From positions 1,674,001 through 1,738,000 of the forward strand of contig NZ_CP016210.1 of the NCBI RefSeq assembly GCF_001682385.1: a stretch of 64,000 nucleotides of DNA, in the 5' to 3' direction. Shown here piece after piece: positions 52,445 to 63,199 of this stretch; the stretch's first letter is position 1; each line of letters opens with the position of its first letter. A program made the position numbers and the translations under genes. A model generated the notes under the pieces. The model was not told where the DNA came from, ran no database searches, and saw nothing but the letters and a program-made list of their open reading frames with translations. Source of the stretch: Azoarcus olearius (GTDB taxonomy: Bacteria; Pseudomonadota; Gammaproteobacteria; Burkholderiales; Rhodocyclaceae).

Positions 52445-52836
52445 TCGGCATCTGGCATACCGCGAGCCAACAATTCCTGCTCTGGCTGTGCATCGTCACC
52501 ACGCTGGTGTTCGCACTGCCCATCACCTTCGCCCCGCTGCGCTGGGCCACGCTGATGCGCTGGCGGCTGCCGGAGGACACCGACCTCGCGGTGTATTTCG
52601 GCCGCTGCCTCGGCTGCTTCATCCTGATCGTCGAGGCGCTGATGCTGCGCGCGGCGCTCGACGGCACCGCGCTGGTGACGGTGTTCGAAATCCTCGCCGC
52701 GATCTTCGCCAGCATGGTGGCGCTGCACATCGTCGGCGCGATCCAGCGCATCCAGCCCTGGACCGAGACGGCGGAGATCGGGCTTTACAGCGTGCTGTTT
52801 GCGCTGACGCTGGGGTTTTATCCGGTGGCGGGGTGA
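52441..52836 (+). CDS. Unknown four-helix membrane protein
   Basis: A 131-residue inner-membrane protein with four hydrophobic segments (about 11-33, 52-70, 74-98 and 108-128). It starts IGIWHTASQQFLLWLCIVTT and ends YSVLFALTLGFYPVAG. I do not recognise the family. It is the last gene of the unit with the two Sel1 proteins, joined by a 4-base ATGA overlap, so its product probably works with them. Confidence 0.68.
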   Translation: MIGIWHTASQQFLLWLCIVTTLVFALPITFAPLRWATLMRWRLPEDTDLAVYFGRCLGCFILIVEALMLRAALDGTALVTVFEILAAIFASMVALHIVGAIQRIQPWTETAEIGLYSVLFALTLGFYPVAG

Positions 52837-52901
52837 AGTGTTTGCTCTTGCCTTGCCGCGCGGGTGCGGTGGCGGGCTGGGGTAGGCACGGTGCTCACTC
52901 C

Positions 52902-53112
52902 AACCCCATCCCCCTCCTAACCTCCCCCTTGAAGGGGGAGGGACAAAACCGTTGAGCGGTGGGAGGTGCGTGAACGAAGTGAAGGCTTCCGCGCCGAGAC
53001 GGTGTGCTCCCTCCCCTTCAAGGGGGTGCAGGCGGGGTTTCGCAGAGCATGGCTCTGCGCCGCCGGAGCGGCGGAGCGAAGCGACGACTCCCGGGCAGGG
53101 GTGGGGATGGGG
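52902..53112. repeat. Dispersed palindromic repeat cluster
   Basis: The 287-base gap between the Sel1 unit and the NarL-type regulator is filled with palindromes: CCTCCCCCTTGAAGGGGGAGG at 52921-52941 (a partial of 20 is perfect), a related CCTCCCCTTCAAGGGGG near 53010-53027, a stem at 53041-53059 (CGCAGAGC/GCTCTGCG) and outer arms ACCCCATCCCC (52904-52914) against GGGGATGGGGT (53103-53113). The sequence class is common in betaproteobacterial intergenic regions as an imperfect large palindrome. No gene is seen in it. Confidence 0.7.
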
Positions 53113-53123
53113 TCGGTGCGGCC

Positions 53124-53759
53124 TCAGTCCTCCCCCAGCCCCAGCCGCCGCGCGATCCGCACCAGCTCGAAATCATTCCCGGCGCCCAGCCGCGCCTTGA
53201 TCTGGTAGTGGGTGTTATGCACCGTCTTCGGGCTCAGGCACAGCGCCGTGGCAATCTCCGCCACCGGGGTGCCGGCCAGCAGCAGGCGCAGCACTTCGAG
53301 TTCGCGCGGGCTGAGGCAGTCGGCGGCGGTAGGCGGCTCGGCTTCGCGCAGCGCGGCGCGCAGTTCGGTGGCGATGTCCGGGCTGAAGAAGCGGCGTCCG
53401 CCCGCCACCTCGCGCACCGCCTGCTGCAACACCTCCGGCGGGCTGCTCTTGGTGACGTAGCCGAGCGCGCCGGCGCGCACTGCCTGCACCGCCCACAACA
53501 CGTCGCGATGCATGCTGAAGGCGAGCAGGCGGGCCTGCGGGTCGCGCTGGCGGATGCGGGCGAGGAGTTCGAGGCCGCCGATGTCGGGCAGCGCGAGGTC
53601 GAGCACCGCGAGGTCCGGCTGCAGTTCGCGCCACAGCTGCAGGCCGTCCGCGCCGGTGGCAGCCTCGCCGGCGACCACGAGGTTGCCCTGCTGTTCGAGC
53701 AGGCGGCGATAGCCCTGGCGCACCACTGCGTGGTCGTCCACCAGCAGCAGGCGGATCAT
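53124..53759 (-). CDS. NarL/LuxR-family response regulator
   Basis: A 211-residue regulator: receiver (acceptor Asp54 in LAVLDLALPDIGG, lysine in YVTKSSPP) and a LuxR-type HTH (LSPRELEVLRLLLAG, SPKTVHNTHYQIKARL). Its ATG overlaps the upstream kinase stop by 4 bases (ATGA), marking a cognate pair. The target genes are not identifiable here. Confidence 0.93.
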   Translation of the reverse strand: MIRLLLVDDHAVVRQGYRRLLEQQGNLVVAGEAATGADGLQLWRELQPDLAVLDLALPDIGGLELLARIRQRDPQARLLAFSMHRDVLWAVQAVRAGALGYVTKSSPPEVLQQAVREVAGGRRFFSPDIATELRAALREAEPPTAADCLSPRELEVLRLLLAGTPVAEIATALCLSPKTVHNTHYQIKARLGAGNDFELVRIARRLGLGED

Positions 53760-55177
53760 GCCGCCACCTCCGTCGCCGGCAGTGGCCATGCGGCGGCGAG
53801 CCGCATGCCACCGGTGGCCAGCGGCGCGAGTTCCACGCTGCCGCCCAGGGCCGCGACCCGTTCGGCGATGCCGGCAAGGCCGTGGCCTCCGCGCCCGCCG
53901 CCGCTGATCGCATCGGCGACGCCATCGTCGGTCACCTCCACCGTCACGCTGTCGGCGGCGCAGGCGAGCGTCACCGCCACCCGGCTGGCGCGCGCGTGGC
54001 GCAGCGCGTTGGTCAAGCCTTCCTGGACGATGCGGTAGGCGTGCACCGCGCATTCGCCGGGGAGGGCGTCGATATCGCCGTCCAGCGTCAACGTGGTGGT
54101 AACAGCGGTGCCATCGGGGCGGCGTCGTACCTCGCGGACCAACTGACGCAGGCATTCGCCCAGGCCGAAAGCGTCCAGCCCCGGCGGGCGCAGGCGGTGG
54201 ACGATGTCCTGCACGCTCTCGTGCAGCTGGGCGAGGCTGGCTTCGATCGAATCCAGGCTAGGCTGCAGCGCGGCGTTTTCACCGGCTCCGTGGCGCAGGA
54301 AGGCGGTTTCGGCGCGCAGCGAGGTGAGGTGCTGGCCCATGTCGTCGTGCAGTTCGCGGGCGAGGTGGCGGCGCTCGGCCTCGCGCGCGTCGAGCAGGCC
54401 GGTGGCGAGCCGGCGTTCGGCGGCGCGGGTCTCGCCGAGCTGGGAGGCGAGGCTGTTGAAGTCCTCGCCGATGCGGCGGAATTCGCGCAGTTCGAACTCG
54501 GGCAGGCGCACCGCGGTGTCGCCGGCTTCGAGCTGGCCGATGGCGGCGAGGATGCGGTCGGCCGGGCGCAGCGCACGCCGCACCGGGGCGATCAGCGCGG
54601 CCGCGAGCGCGGCCAGTGCCGCCCACGCCAGCGCCAGCAGGCCGAGTACGCCGAGCCAGCCGGAGAGTTCGGCCGCCCAGTAGGGCGACACCCGGATCTC
54701 GCCGACGCTGACGCCGGGCGGGCGCAGCAGCGCATAGCGGGCGCTGCCGGCGTCCCCCGCGAGCGCCGCCAGCCAGCCGGCGGGCGTAGCGGTGCCGGCC
54801 AGCGGCGGCGTGGGCGCGACGCAGTCCTGCGCGATCACCCGGCCCCACAGGTCTTCGACCTCGACGCAGAAGGCCAGCCGGCGCGCGAGCGGTGCGAGCA
54901 CGCCGAGGTCGGTGGCGATCTGCTCGCGGTTGAAGGGATCGGCCAGCCGCGGCTGATCCTGGTTGAGCAATTGCTGCACGATGGCGCCGGTGGGCGCGAG
55001 GTCCGTGAGCGCTTGGTGGTGGCCGCGCCAGCCGTGGGCGGCGAGCGCCAGCAGCGAGGCGGCGAGGCCGAACACCAACAGCCGCAGCAGCAGCGCGCGT
55101 TGCAGGTCGAAGGCGGCGGCGCTGGCGGTGGGGCGGAAGGGATGCGTCGCGGAGGCGGCGGAGCGCAGCGGATTCAT
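53756..55177 (-). CDS. NarX/DegS-type sensor histidine kinase
   Basis: A 473-residue membrane kinase. TM1 (about 30-47) and TM2 (about 173-197) bracket a periplasmic sensor of about 125 residues with one disulphide-capable pair (FCVEVED, AQDCVAP). HAMP (about 197-250) leads to HisKA_3 with phospho-acceptor His277 in HLARELHDDMGQHL and a short HATPase (VQEGLTNALRHARAS, GGRGGHGLAGI). ATG 55177 was chosen to keep TM1 near the N-terminus. The ligand is unknown. Confidence 0.9.
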   Translation of the reverse strand: MNPLRSAASATHPFRPTASAAAFDLQRALLLRLLVFGLAASLLALAAHGWRGHHQALTDLAPTGAIVQQLLNQDQPRLADPFNREQIATDLGVLAPLARRLAFCVEVEDLWGRVIAQDCVAPTPPLAGTATPAGWLAALAGDAGSARYALLRPPGVSVGEIRVSPYWAAELSGWLGVLGLLALAWAALAALAAALIAPVRRALRPADRILAAIGQLEAGDTAVRLPEFELREFRRIGEDFNSLASQLGETRAAERRLATGLLDAREAERRHLARELHDDMGQHLTSLRAETAFLRHGAGENAALQPSLDSIEASLAQLHESVQDIVHRLRPPGLDAFGLGECLRQLVREVRRRPDGTAVTTTLTLDGDIDALPGECAVHAYRIVQEGLTNALRHARASRVAVTLACAADSVTVEVTDDGVADAISGGGRGGHGLAGIAERVAALGGSVELAPLATGGMRLAAAWPLPATEVAA

Positions 55178-55290
55178 CGAAAGCGCGGGGCGGAAAGGCA
55201 GCACGGGGCCGCCATCTTCCCGCCCCAGCATTCCGAATGGAAGCAGGCGGCGGCGCGGCGGGCAATTTGCCCGTGACGCCGGCCGGGCGC

Positions 55291-56982
55291 TCAGGCCGCT
55301 TCGAAGTGCTCCAGCATCAGCTGTACGTTGCTGACGCCGTTGTATTCGTTGATGGCCAGCCGGTAGGCGGCGCGGATGGTGTCCGGCGCGCCGTCGGCGA
55401 AGTTGAACTGGATGGCGTCGTAGCGCGCCCCCTGCTTGCCGAGTTCGAGCTTGAGGTGGCGGTCCTTGAGGATGCGCTGGCGCTCGACGCGGAAGACGTC
55501 GTCGAACACCGGCGCCGGAAAGCCCTGGCCCCAGATCTCCTTTTCCAGCAGGCGGGCGGATTCCAGGCTGAGATAGCCGGCCTCCAGCGCGCCATCGGTT
55601 TCGATGCGCCGTTGCAGCGCGGCCGGTTCGACCAGCCCGGCCACCACTTCCTCGAACACGCTGCTGAAACGGTCGAAATCCGCCTCGCGGATGGTGAGGC
55701 CGGCCGCCATCGCGTGGCCGCCGAAGCGCACGATGAGGTCGGGGTGCTGCTTGGTGACGAGGTCGAGCGCGTCGCGCAGGTGCAGGCCGGCAATCGAACG
55801 GCCGGAACCCTTGAGTTCGCCGTCATTGCCGCGCGCGAAGGCGATGGTCGGGCGGTGCAGCTTTTCCTTGATGCGACCGGCGACGATGCCGATCACGCCC
55901 TGGTGCCAGTCGGGCTCGAACAGCGCGATGCTGGCGCTGGCGCCGGGATCGAAACCTTCCAGCCGCAGCGCGGCTTCTTCCTGCATGCCGGCCTCGATGC
56001 TGCGGCGCTCGCGGTTGAGCTTGTCGAGTTCCTGGGCGATGTTGAGCGCGCGGCCGGGATCGTCGGTGATCAGGCATTCGATGCCCAGGCTCATGTCCGA
56101 CAGCCGGCCGGCGGCATTCAGGCGCGGGCCGACGGCAAAGCCGAGGTCGAAGGTGTTGGCGCGCGCCGGCTCACGGCCGGCGGCGGCGAACAGCGCGCGG
56201 ATGCCCGGCTGCATGCGGCCGGCGCGCATGCGCTGCAGGCCCTGGGCGACCAGGATGCGGTTGTTGTGGTCGAGCTTGACGACGTCGGCCACGGTGCCGA
56301 GCGCCACCAGGTCGAGCAGCTCGGCGAGGTTGGGTTCCTGGCCGGCGGCAAAAGCGCCGCGTTCGCGCAGCTCCGCGCGCAGCGCGAGCATGGTGTAGAA
56401 CATCGCGCCCACGCCGGCCAGCGCCTTGCTGGGGAAGTCGCAGCCGGGCTGGTTGGGGTTCACGATCACGTCGGCGTCGGGCAGCACGTCGCCCGGCAGG
56501 TGGTGGTCGGTGATGATCGTCGCCATGCCGTGGGCGCGCGCGGCGGCGATGCCTTCGACGCTGGCGATGCCGTTGTCCACCGTGATCAGTACGTCCGGCT
56601 CCAGCCGCGCAGCGATCTCCACCATCGCCGGGGTGAGGCCGTAGCCCAGGGTGACGCGGTCCGGCACTAGGTAATGCACGTCGGCGCCGAAGGCGCGTAG
56701 CGCGCGCACACCGACGGCGCAGGCGGTGGCGCCGTCGCAGTCGTAATCAGCGACGATCACCATGCGCGCGCCGGCTTCGATCGCGTCGGCCAGCAGCTGC
56801 GCCGCCTCGGCGGTGCCGGTGAGTGCCTGCGGCGGCAACAGCGCCTTCAGCGAGGTGTCGAGGTCGCTGCTGCGGGCGATGCCACGCGCGGCATAGAGGC
56901 GGGCCAGCAGCGGGTGGATGCCGGCGTCCATCAGGGCGGCGGCGGCGCGCTGCGGGACGGCGCGGGGGTGGATCTGGATCAT
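55291..56982 (-). CDS. recJ: Single-stranded-DNA-specific exonuclease RecJ
   Basis: A 563-residue DHH-family 5'-3' exonuclease used in recombination and mismatch repair. Metal-binding motifs are [27 protein letters not shown] and [25 protein letters not shown] and [13 protein letters not shown] belong to the DHHA1 and OB regions. Its ATG overlaps the stop of the upstream RpfE-like gene by 4 bases (ATGA), so the two are translated together. Confidence 0.96.
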   Translation of the reverse strand: MIQIHPRAVPQRAAAALMDAGIHPLLARLYAARGIARSSDLDTSLKALLPPQALTGTAEAAQLLADAIEAGARMVIVADYDCDGATACAVGVRALRAFGADVHYLVPDRVTLGYGLTPAMVEIAARLEPDVLITVDNGIASVEGIAAARAHGMATIITDHHLPGDVLPDADVIVNPNQPGCDFPSKALAGVGAMFYTMLALRAELRERGAFAAGQEPNLAELLDLVALGTVADVVKLDHNNRILVAQGLQRMRAGRMQPGIRALFAAAGREPARANTFDLGFAVGPRLNAAGRLSDMSLGIECLITDDPGRALNIAQELDKLNRERRSIEAGMQEEAALRLEGFDPGASASIALFEPDWHQGVIGIVAGRIKEKLHRPTIAFARGNDGELKGSGRSIAGLHLRDALDLVTKQHPDLIVRFGGHAMAAGLTIREADFDRFSSVFEEVVAGLVEPAALQRRIETDGALEAGYLSLESARLLEKEIWGQGFPAPVFDDVFRVERQRILKDRHLKLELGKQGARYDAIQFNFADGAPDTIRAAYRLAINEYNGVSNVQLMLEHFEAA

Positions 56983-58055
56983 GGGTGTCCGTGTTCGGTG
57001 TGCATTGCGCCGGGGGGCGCTTCCGGCCGTTGGGGCGGCGGCACGATCTGCTTGAGCAGGGCGTCGAGCGCTTGCGGCTTGCGCCAGAACTTCCAGCGCT
57101 GGCCGGCGCGCACGTCCAGTTCAAAGCCGGCGCGGTCGCCGGGTGCGGTGATGCGCAGCCTGTGCAGCTTGCCGCCGGGCAGCGCTGCGAGCGGGGCGAA
57201 CCAGTCGCGCTCCAGCCCGGCGAGCGCCTCGCGCCAGCTGTCGAGGTCGAGCTGCAGCGCGGGGCGCTGCAGCGCATCCAGCACCACCAGCGTGTCGCCA
57301 GCGAGTCCGGCCGCGGTGCGCGGCGGCTGCGGCGTGAGCCCGGCAAGGCGGGCGAGGCCGACGCTCAGCGGGTCGGCGGCGAGCACCGTGGGGCAGGGCG
57401 CGGTGGCGCGCTCGGGCAGCCGGCCGGGGCCCCAGAACCACAGGCTGTTGAGGCTGCGCAGGCCGCGGTCTTCACGCGCCTGGTTGAGCGCGTGGTTGTG
57501 CAGCACGATCTGCACTTCGTTCATTGTGCGCTGCCACAGACGGGCGTCGCGGCCTTCCGGCAGGAAGTGGGCGATCGGGCGGCCGACGACATCGGTGAGC
57601 GGAAACAGCGCGGCCTCGGTCGGCGCCGCCAGCTTCAGATACCAGCGTCGCGGCGCCGGCGCCTCGAAGCGGCCGATGTCGGCGAAGCTGTCGTTGAGCG
57701 CGGCGAGCAGGGCGTCCGCGTCCTGCTGGTCGATTTCGCTGTCGTCCAGTTCGGTGAGCAGCAGGTGTTCGCGCGCGAACTGCAGGTGCACCGGGTCGGC
57801 GCACAGCCAGTCGTGCCCGGCGTGTTGTTCCGCCCCGTCCTGCTCGCCCAGCCGGCGCAGTGCCGCGTATGGCAGGGCATCACTGTGCAGCCCGAACAGG
57901 CGGGCGAGGGCCGCGTCGCTGGAACGTTCGGTGAGCGCAGTGCGTTCTCCAAGGCCCAGCAGCCGTTCCAGGCCCGGAAGCGCAAGGCTGCCGCTCGGCG
58001 CGGTGGCGTGCGGCGTGGGCCAGATCAGGCCGGGGATGACGAGATGGATCTGCAT
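56979..58055 (-). CDS. RpfE-like / phosphoglycerate-mutase-like conserved protein
   Basis: A 358-residue soluble protein starting [14 protein letters not shown] recognise the betaproteobacterial RpfE-type group often found directly upstream of recJ; some are annotated as 2,3-bisphosphoglycerate-independent phosphoglycerate mutase-like. Conserved-looking stretches are [38 protein letters not shown] and [11 protein letters not shown]. No catalytic signature that I can name is complete, so no reaction is claimed. It overlaps recJ by 4 bases. Confidence 0.72.
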   Translation of the reverse strand: MQIHLVIPGLIWPTPHATAPSGSLALPGLERLLGLGERTALTERSSDAALARLFGLHSDALPYAALRRLGEQDGAEQHAGHDWLCADPVHLQFAREHLLLTELDDSEIDQQDADALLAALNDSFADIGRFEAPAPRRWYLKLAAPTEAALFPLTDVVGRPIAHFLPEGRDARLWQRTMNEVQIVLHNHALNQAREDRGLRSLNSLWFWGPGRLPERATAPCPTVLAADPLSVGLARLAGLTPQPPRTAAGLAGDTLVVLDALQRPALQLDLDSWREALAGLERDWFAPLAALPGGKLHRLRITAPGDRAGFELDVRAGQRWKFWRKPQALDALLKQIVPPPQRPEAPPGAMHTEHGHP

Positions 58056-58205
58056 GGTGGGTGGCGGTGCGGAGCGGGCCGCAGTCTAGCACGCGCCGAT
58101 CCCCGCACAGCCCCGCCAAGGGCCCGCGGGGCCAATAACCCCACAGGAAAAAGGTCAGATATTTCCGGGGCTTGGGCGCTACCGCGGGCTACAATGGCGG
58201 GCATC

Positions 58206-60401
58206 ATGAATGCAGTTCCCTCGATTCTGCCGGCCGGTGTTCCGTCGCGCCGGCCAGCCCCTTTTCTGCCGATGTCGCGCGCCGAGATGGGCACGCTGGG
58301 CTGGGATGCCTGCGACGTCGTCCTGGTGACCGGCGACGCCTACATCGACCACCCGAGCTTCGGCATGGCCCTGGTCGGCCGCCTGCTCGAAGCCCACGGC
58401 TTTCGCGTCGGCATCATCAGCCAGCCGGACTGGCACTCGGCCGAGCCCTTCCGCGCGCTCGGCAAGCCGCGGCTGTACTTCGGCATCACCGCCGGCAACA
58501 TGGATTCGATGGTCAACCGCTACACCTCCGACCGCAAGATCCGCTCCGACGACGCCTACACGCCCAACGCCGAGGCCAACAAGCGGCCAGACCGCGCGCT
58601 CACGGTCTACGCCCAGCGCGCCCGCGAAGCCTATCCCGACGCCAATGTGGTGATCGGCAGCATCGAGGCCTCGCTGCGCCGTATCGCCCACTACGACTAC
58701 TGGTCGGACAAGGTGCGGCGTTCGGTGCTGCCCGATTCCAAGGCCGACATCCTGCTGTTCGGCAATGCCGAGCGCGCGCTGGTGGCGCTGACCCAGCGGC
58801 TGGCGGCGGGCGAACCGATCGAGTCCATCCGCGACCTGCGCGGCACCGCCTTCATGGCCAGGCCGGGCTGGCGGCCGGAAGGCTGGGTGGAGATCGATTC
58901 GCTCGCGCTCGACAAGCCGGGCCGCATCGACAGCCATGCCGACCCCTACGCGATGGAACCGCAAGGCAGTGCGCTGCAGCCCGCGGCTGATGGCGCCCAG
59001 CCGGTGCGCATCGTGCCGGCGGCCGAGCGTGTCGCCGCCCGCCGCGCCGCGCGCCAGCACACCGTGGTGCGGCTGCCGGCCTACGAGGCGGTCAAGGACG
59101 ACGCGGTGCTGTACGCCCACGCCTCGCGGGTGTTCCACCTCGAATCCAACCCCGGCAACGCGCGTGCGCTGGTACAGCGCCACGGCGAGGGGCCGGGCGC
59201 GCGCGAGGTCTGGCTGAACCCGCCGCCGATTCCGCTCTCCACGCCGGAGATGGACTTCGTCTACGGCCTGCCCTATGCGCGCCAGCCGCATCCGGCCTAC
59301 AAGGGCGCGCGCATTCCGGCCTGGGACATGATCAAGTTCTCGGTGAACATCATGCGCGGCTGCTTCGGCGGCTGTACCTTCTGCTCGATCACCGAGCACG
59401 AGGGCCGCATCATCCAGAGCCGCTCGGAACAATCCATCCTGCGCGAGATCGAGGAGATCCGCGACAAGTCGCCGGACTTCAAGGGCCACATCTCCGACCT
59501 CGGCGGCCCCACCGCCAACATGTACCGGATGGCGTGCAAGGACCCGAAGATCGAGCAGTCCTGTCGCCGGCTGTCCTGCGTCTATCCCGGCATCTGCGAA
59601 AACCTCGGCACCGACCACGGTCCGCTGATCCAGATCTACCGCAAGGCGCGCGCGCTGCCCGGCATCAAGCGCATCACCATCGGCTCCGGCCTGCGTTACG
59701 ACCTCGCGGTGCGCTCGCCGGAGTACGTGAAGGAACTGGTGACCCACCACGTCAGCGGCCTGTTGAAGATCGCGCCCGAGCATAGCGAGGAAGGCCCGCT
59801 CTCCAAGATGATGAAGCCGGGCATGGGTGCCTACGAAGCCTTCCGCAAGCTGTTCGAGAAGTACTCGAAGGAAGCCGGCAAGAAGCAGCATCTGGTGCCC
59901 TACTTCATCGCCGCCCACCCCGGCACCACCGACGAGGACATGCTCAACCTCGCGCTGTGGCTGAAGGCCAACGACTTCCGGCTGGATCAGGTGCAGACCT
60001 TCCTGCCGACGCCGATGGCGCTGGCGACCGCGATGTACCACAGCCGCAAGAATCCGCTGAAGAAGGTGAGCGCGGAGTCCGAAGCGGTGGACACCGTGCG
60101 CACCGGCAAGCTGCGCCGCCTGCACAAGGCCTTCCTGCGCTGGCACGACCCGGAGAACTGGCCGATCCTGCGCGAAGCGCTGCTGCGCATGGGGCGCGCG
60201 GATCTGATCGGCAACGGCCCCAACTGTCTGGTGCCGCGCCATCAGCCGGCGGGGGTGGTTTCGCCCGTCCGCCGTCCCGAGCAGCAGGCGCGAACGGGCG
60301 CAGGTGCGGCAGCGCGTGACGGACGACGGGCCCCAGGGCGTCCGGCGGGCCCCTCCGGGGCGCCGCGGGGCGCGCGGCCGGCGCCGCGCCGCCCGCGCTG
60401 A
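58206..60401 (+). CDS. YgiQ family radical SAM protein
   Basis: A 731-residue radical SAM enzyme. The [4Fe-4S] cysteines are in [19 protein letters not shown] (CxxxCxxC, about residues 383-390). YgiQ landmarks include [20 protein letters not shown] and [19 protein letters not shown], and [20 protein letters not shown]. The 55-residue C-terminal tail (after about 675) is Arg/Ala/Pro-rich and probably disordered. The substrate is unknown. ATG 58206 was chosen; ATG 58194 is an in-frame alternative. TACAAT at 58190-58195 could be a -10, which would make the message almost leaderless. Confidence 0.9.
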   Translation: MNAVPSILPAGVPSRRPAPFLPMSRAEMGTLGWDACDVVLVTGDAYIDHPSFGMALVGRLLEAHGFRVGIISQPDWHSAEPFRALGKPRLYFGITAGNMDSMVNRYTSDRKIRSDDAYTPNAEANKRPDRALTVYAQRAREAYPDANVVIGSIEASLRRIAHYDYWSDKVRRSVLPDSKADILLFGNAERALVALTQRLAAGEPIESIRDLRGTAFMARPGWRPEGWVEIDSLALDKPGRIDSHADPYAMEPQGSALQPAADGAQPVRIVPAAERVAARRAARQHTVVRLPAYEAVKDDAVLYAHASRVFHLESNPGNARALVQRHGEGPGAREVWLNPPPIPLSTPEMDFVYGLPYARQPHPAYKGARIPAWDMIKFSVNIMRGCFGGCTFCSITEHEGRIIQSRSEQSILREIEEIRDKSPDFKGHISDLGGPTANMYRMACKDPKIEQSCRRLSCVYPGICENLGTDHGPLIQIYRKARALPGIKRITIGSGLRYDLAVRSPEYVKELVTHHVSGLLKIAPEHSEEGPLSKMMKPGMGAYEAFRKLFEKYSKEAGKKQHLVPYFIAAHPGTTDEDMLNLALWLKANDFRLDQVQTFLPTPMALATAMYHSRKNPLKKVSAESEAVDTVRTGKLRRLHKAFLRWHDPENWPILREALLRMGRADLIGNGPNCLVPRHQPAGVVSPVRRPEQQARTGAGAAARDGRRAPGRPAGPSGAPRGARPAPRRPR

Positions 60402-60409
60402 AGCGACCC

Positions 60410-60946
60410 TCAGAACAGCGGCAGCCGATCTGCCCGGTAGCGTGGCCGCGGCGTGAAGCCGGCGGTCAGCAGCGAGGGCATCATCACCTTGCCGGCACGG
60501 TGGGCGCGGGCGAAAGCCCGCAGTTGGGTGTGAAGCGGGGTGGAAGGATCGTCGTCAGGCAGCGTATCCGGCACGTCCATCCGGCTCACCAGTTCGCTCG
60601 CCAGGCGCGCGAAGCCCAGGTGCAGGTCGAGGCGCTGCAGGTGGCTTTCCATGAAGCGCAGGAATTCGACCAGCACCATCAGGCCGAGCAGGGCCGTGGT
60701 CACGTACAGCGGCAGCAGGCTGGGCGCGGCCACTGCTTCGCCGCTGGCGAGCACCAGCCGGTTGAGGCCGAAACTTGCACCGAGCACCGATACCAGTAAT
60801 ACCGCACTGCGGCCGAAGAGCCTTCGGCGCCGTTCCGCTTCGCGCGCCTGCATGCGCTGCAGCAGGTCGGTCAGGGTGAGGTATTCGTCTTCGCTGCCGT
60901 TGAACCAGGCGGGGCGGGCAGCCGCCGGAGTGGCTCGATGGTGCAT
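60410..60946 (-). CDS. Unknown small membrane protein
   Basis: A 178-residue protein with two TM segments (about 45-64 and 75-97) after an N-terminal soluble part (SEDEYLTLTDLLQRMQARE) and a C-terminal soluble domain with MDVPDTLPDDDPSTPLHTQL. I do not recognise the family. ATG 60946 has a perfect AAGGAGG eight bases upstream, and a good promoter lies at 61016-61043, so expression looks likely. It is convergent with the YgiQ gene. Confidence 0.65.
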   Translation of the reverse strand: MHHRATPAAARPAWFNGSEDEYLTLTDLLQRMQAREAERRRRLFGRSAVLLVSVLGASFGLNRLVLASGEAVAAPSLLPLYVTTALLGLMVLVEFLRFMESHLQRLDLHLGFARLASELVSRMDVPDTLPDDDPSTPLHTQLRAFARAHRAGKVMMPSLLTAGFTPRPRYRADRLPLF

Positions 60947-61015
60947 GATGAAGCCTCCTTTTTTTGTTGCGCGGGAAATCTTCTTGTCATTCGAAAAACC
61001 GGCTTTATAAGGGTA

Positions 61016-61043
61016 TTCATAGCACCCCAAAATGGGCAGTCAA
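61016..61043 (-). promoter_or_regulatory. Strong sigma-70 promoter candidate for the small membrane protein
   Basis: On the minus strand TTGACT (61043-61038) and TATGAA (61021-61016) are 16 bases apart, in an AT-rich stretch. It drives toward the unknown membrane protein at 60410-60946. Confidence 0.6.
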
Positions 61044-61161
61044 GAAGGTCTGAATGCGAACGGCATCATGCCGTGACAATTTCCACATCCGCGCGGACCG
61101 TCTCGCCGGCGAGCTGTGAGAACCCCGGCTTCGCCGCGCTGCGCATCGTTGCAAAAAATCG

Positions 61162-61207
61162 GGGGAGCGCGCTCCCCAGCCGGCGGCTTCCCCGGCACAA
61201 TGCCGGG
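61162..61207 (+). other. Two hairpins in the lolC leader region
   Basis: GGGGAGCGCGCTCCCC (61162-61177) is a perfect 16-bp palindrome. CCCGGCA (61191-61197) pairs with TGCCGGG (61201-61207) around CAA. They lie 36-80 bases before the lolC start and could be an RNA leader structure or protein sites. The remaining part of the 296-base gap shows only the minus-strand promoter. Confidence 0.5.
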
Positions 61208-61242
61208 CTTGCCGAATCCGGCCCTTATCCGCGCTATCCCTG

Positions 61243-62499
61243 ATGCACTACGAATTGCTCGTTGGCCTGCGCTACACCCGCTCGCGTAAGCGCGCGCAGG
61301 GGCGTAACCGCTTCATCTCGTTCATCTCGCTGGTGTCCATGCTCGGCATCGCGCTTGGCGTGGCGGCGCTGATCGTCGTGCTGTCGGTGATGAACGGCTT
61401 CCAGGAGGAACTGCGCACCCGCATCCTCGGCGTCGCGTCGCATGTGCTGGTGCAGGGCGTGGAGGGCGAACTCGCTTCCTGGCAGCAGGTGGCGGAAGAT
61501 GCGGCACGCCATCCCGCCGTCAAGGCCGCCGCGCCCTTCGTGCAGGAGCAGGGCATGCTTTCGTTCGACGAGGTGGTGCGCGGCACGCTGGTGCGCGGGG
61601 TGATTCCCGCCACCGAGGACAAGGTGGCCGACTTCGGCCGCTACATGAAGGCGGGCGCGCTGGAAGCGCTGGCGCCGGGCCGCTTCGGCATTGTGCTCGG
61701 TCGCGATCTCGCGCTGAGCCTGCGCGTGCAACTGGGCGACAAGGTGACGCTGATCGCGCCGCAGGGGCTGGTGACGCCCGCTGCGGTGCTGCCGCGGGTC
61801 AAGCAGTTCGAGGTGGTAGGCATTTTCGAGGCCGGCATGTACGAGTACGACTCCGGCCTGGCGCTGGTGCACATCGCCGATGCGCAGGCGCTCTACCGCA
61901 TGGGCGACGCGGTCACCGGCGTGCGCCTGAAGCTCGACGACCTGTTCGCCGCGCCGCGGGTGGCGCGCGAACTGGCGGGCATGCTGGAAGCGCCGAACGC
62001 CTTCGTTACCGACTGGACCCGGAGCCACGCCAACTTCTTCCGCGCCGTCGCGCTGGAGAAGACCATGATGACGCTGATCCTCTTCCTCATCGTCGGCGTC
62101 GCGGCCTTCAACATCGTTTCCACGCTGGTGATGGCGGTGCAGGAAAAGTACGCCGACATCGCCATCCTGCGCACGCTGGGCGCAAGCCCCGGCTCGATCA
62201 TGGCGATCTTCGTGCTGCAGGGATCCATCATCGGCCTCGTCGGTCTGCTGGCGGGCGTGGCAGGCGGACTGGCGATCGCGCACAACCTCGACGTGGTGAT
62301 CCCCGCGCTGGAGGCCGTTACCGGTGCCACGCTGTGGAACAAGGAAATCTATTACATCAACGAACTGCCCTCGAAGGTGCTGATGAGCGACGTGGTCACC
62401 ATCCTCACGGTCTCGTTCTCGCTGACGCTGCTCGCCGCGCTCTACCCGAGCTGGCGGGCGTCCAAGGTGAATCCGGCGGAGGCCCTGCGCTATGAGTGA
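61243..62499 (+). CDS. lolC: Lipoprotein-releasing ABC permease LolC/LolE
   Basis: A 418-residue inner-membrane permease that extracts outer-membrane lipoproteins with LolD. The TM segment near 28-52 ([20 protein letters not shown]) is followed by a periplasmic domain and three C-terminal TM segments of the FtsX fold (about 272-296, 318-345, 380-402). [20 protein letters not shown] is the family start. Only one permease gene is next to lolD here, so it may act as a homodimer (LolF-like) or pair with a lolE elsewhere. lolD overlaps its end by 8 bases. Confidence 0.93.
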   Translation: MHYELLVGLRYTRSRKRAQGRNRFISFISLVSMLGIALGVAALIVVLSVMNGFQEELRTRILGVASHVLVQGVEGELASWQQVAEDAARHPAVKAAAPFVQEQGMLSFDEVVRGTLVRGVIPATEDKVADFGRYMKAGALEALAPGRFGIVLGRDLALSLRVQLGDKVTLIAPQGLVTPAAVLPRVKQFEVVGIFEAGMYEYDSGLALVHIADAQALYRMGDAVTGVRLKLDDLFAAPRVARELAGMLEAPNAFVTDWTRSHANFFRAVALEKTMMTLILFLIVGVAAFNIVSTLVMAVQEKYADIAILRTLGASPGSIMAIFVLQGSIIGLVGLLAGVAGGLAIAHNLDVVIPALEAVTGATLWNKEIYYINELPSKVLMSDVVTILTVSFSLTLLAALYPSWRASKVNPAEALRYE

Positions 62500-63199
62500 C
62501 ACCACGCTGACGACGGTGCTGGCCTGCGAAGGCCTGCAGAAGCAGTTTCGGGAAGGGGCGGACGCGGTCCGTGTGCTCGGCGGCGGCAATGGCGGCCCGG
62601 CGGGCGTGAGCCTCGCGGTCGAGCGCGGGGAACGCGTCGCGATCGTCGGCGCTTCGGGTTCGGGCAAGAGCACCCTGTTGCACCTGCTGGGCGGGCTGGA
62701 CATTCCCACCGCCGGCACCGTGAAGCTGATGGGACAGGACTTCTCCCGCCTCTCGGATGCCGCGCGCGGCGCGCTGCGCAACGAGGCGCTCGGCTTCGTG
62801 TATCAGTTCCATCATCTGCTGCCGGAATTCTCGGCACTCGAAAACGTGGCGATGCCGCTCTACATCCGGCGCATGTCAAAGGCGGAGGCGGACGCCCAGG
62901 CGGCGGAGATGCTGCGCGAAGTGGGGCTGGCGCACCGGCTCGATCACGCGCCCGGCGAGCTTTCCGGCGGCGAGCGCCAGCGCGCTGCGATTGCGCGTGC
63001 GCTGGTCACCCGGCCCGCCTGCGTGCTGGCCGACGAGCCGACCGGCAACCTCGACCGCCGCACCGCGGAGGCGGTGTTCGAACTGATGCTGTCGCTCAAC
63101 GAGCGCCACGCCACCAGCTTCGTGATCGTCACCCACGACGAGGCGCTCGCGCGGCGCGCCCAGCGCACCTTGCGGCTGCAGGACGGCGTACTGGTTTAG
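62492..63199 (+). CDS. lolD: Lipoprotein-releasing ABC ATPase LolD
   Basis: A 235-residue ABC ATPase. Walker A is [18 protein letters not shown], the signature is [15 protein letters not shown] and Walker B is [34 protein letters not shown] is split here as residues about 93-114 and is typical of LolD. A small Gly-rich insert ([10 protein letters not shown]) sits before the first strand. It is translationally coupled to lolC and its stop overlaps the convergent DUF2062 gene by 4 bases. Confidence 0.95.
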   Translation: MSDTTLTTVLACEGLQKQFREGADAVRVLGGGNGGPAGVSLAVERGERVAIVGASGSGKSTLLHLLGGLDIPTAGTVKLMGQDFSRLSDAARGALRNEALGFVYQFHHLLPEFSALENVAMPLYIRRMSKAEADAQAAEMLREVGLAHRLDHAPGELSGGERQRAAIARALVTRPACVLADEPTGNLDRRTAEAVFELMLSLNERHATSFVIVTHDEALARRAQRTLRLQDGVLV

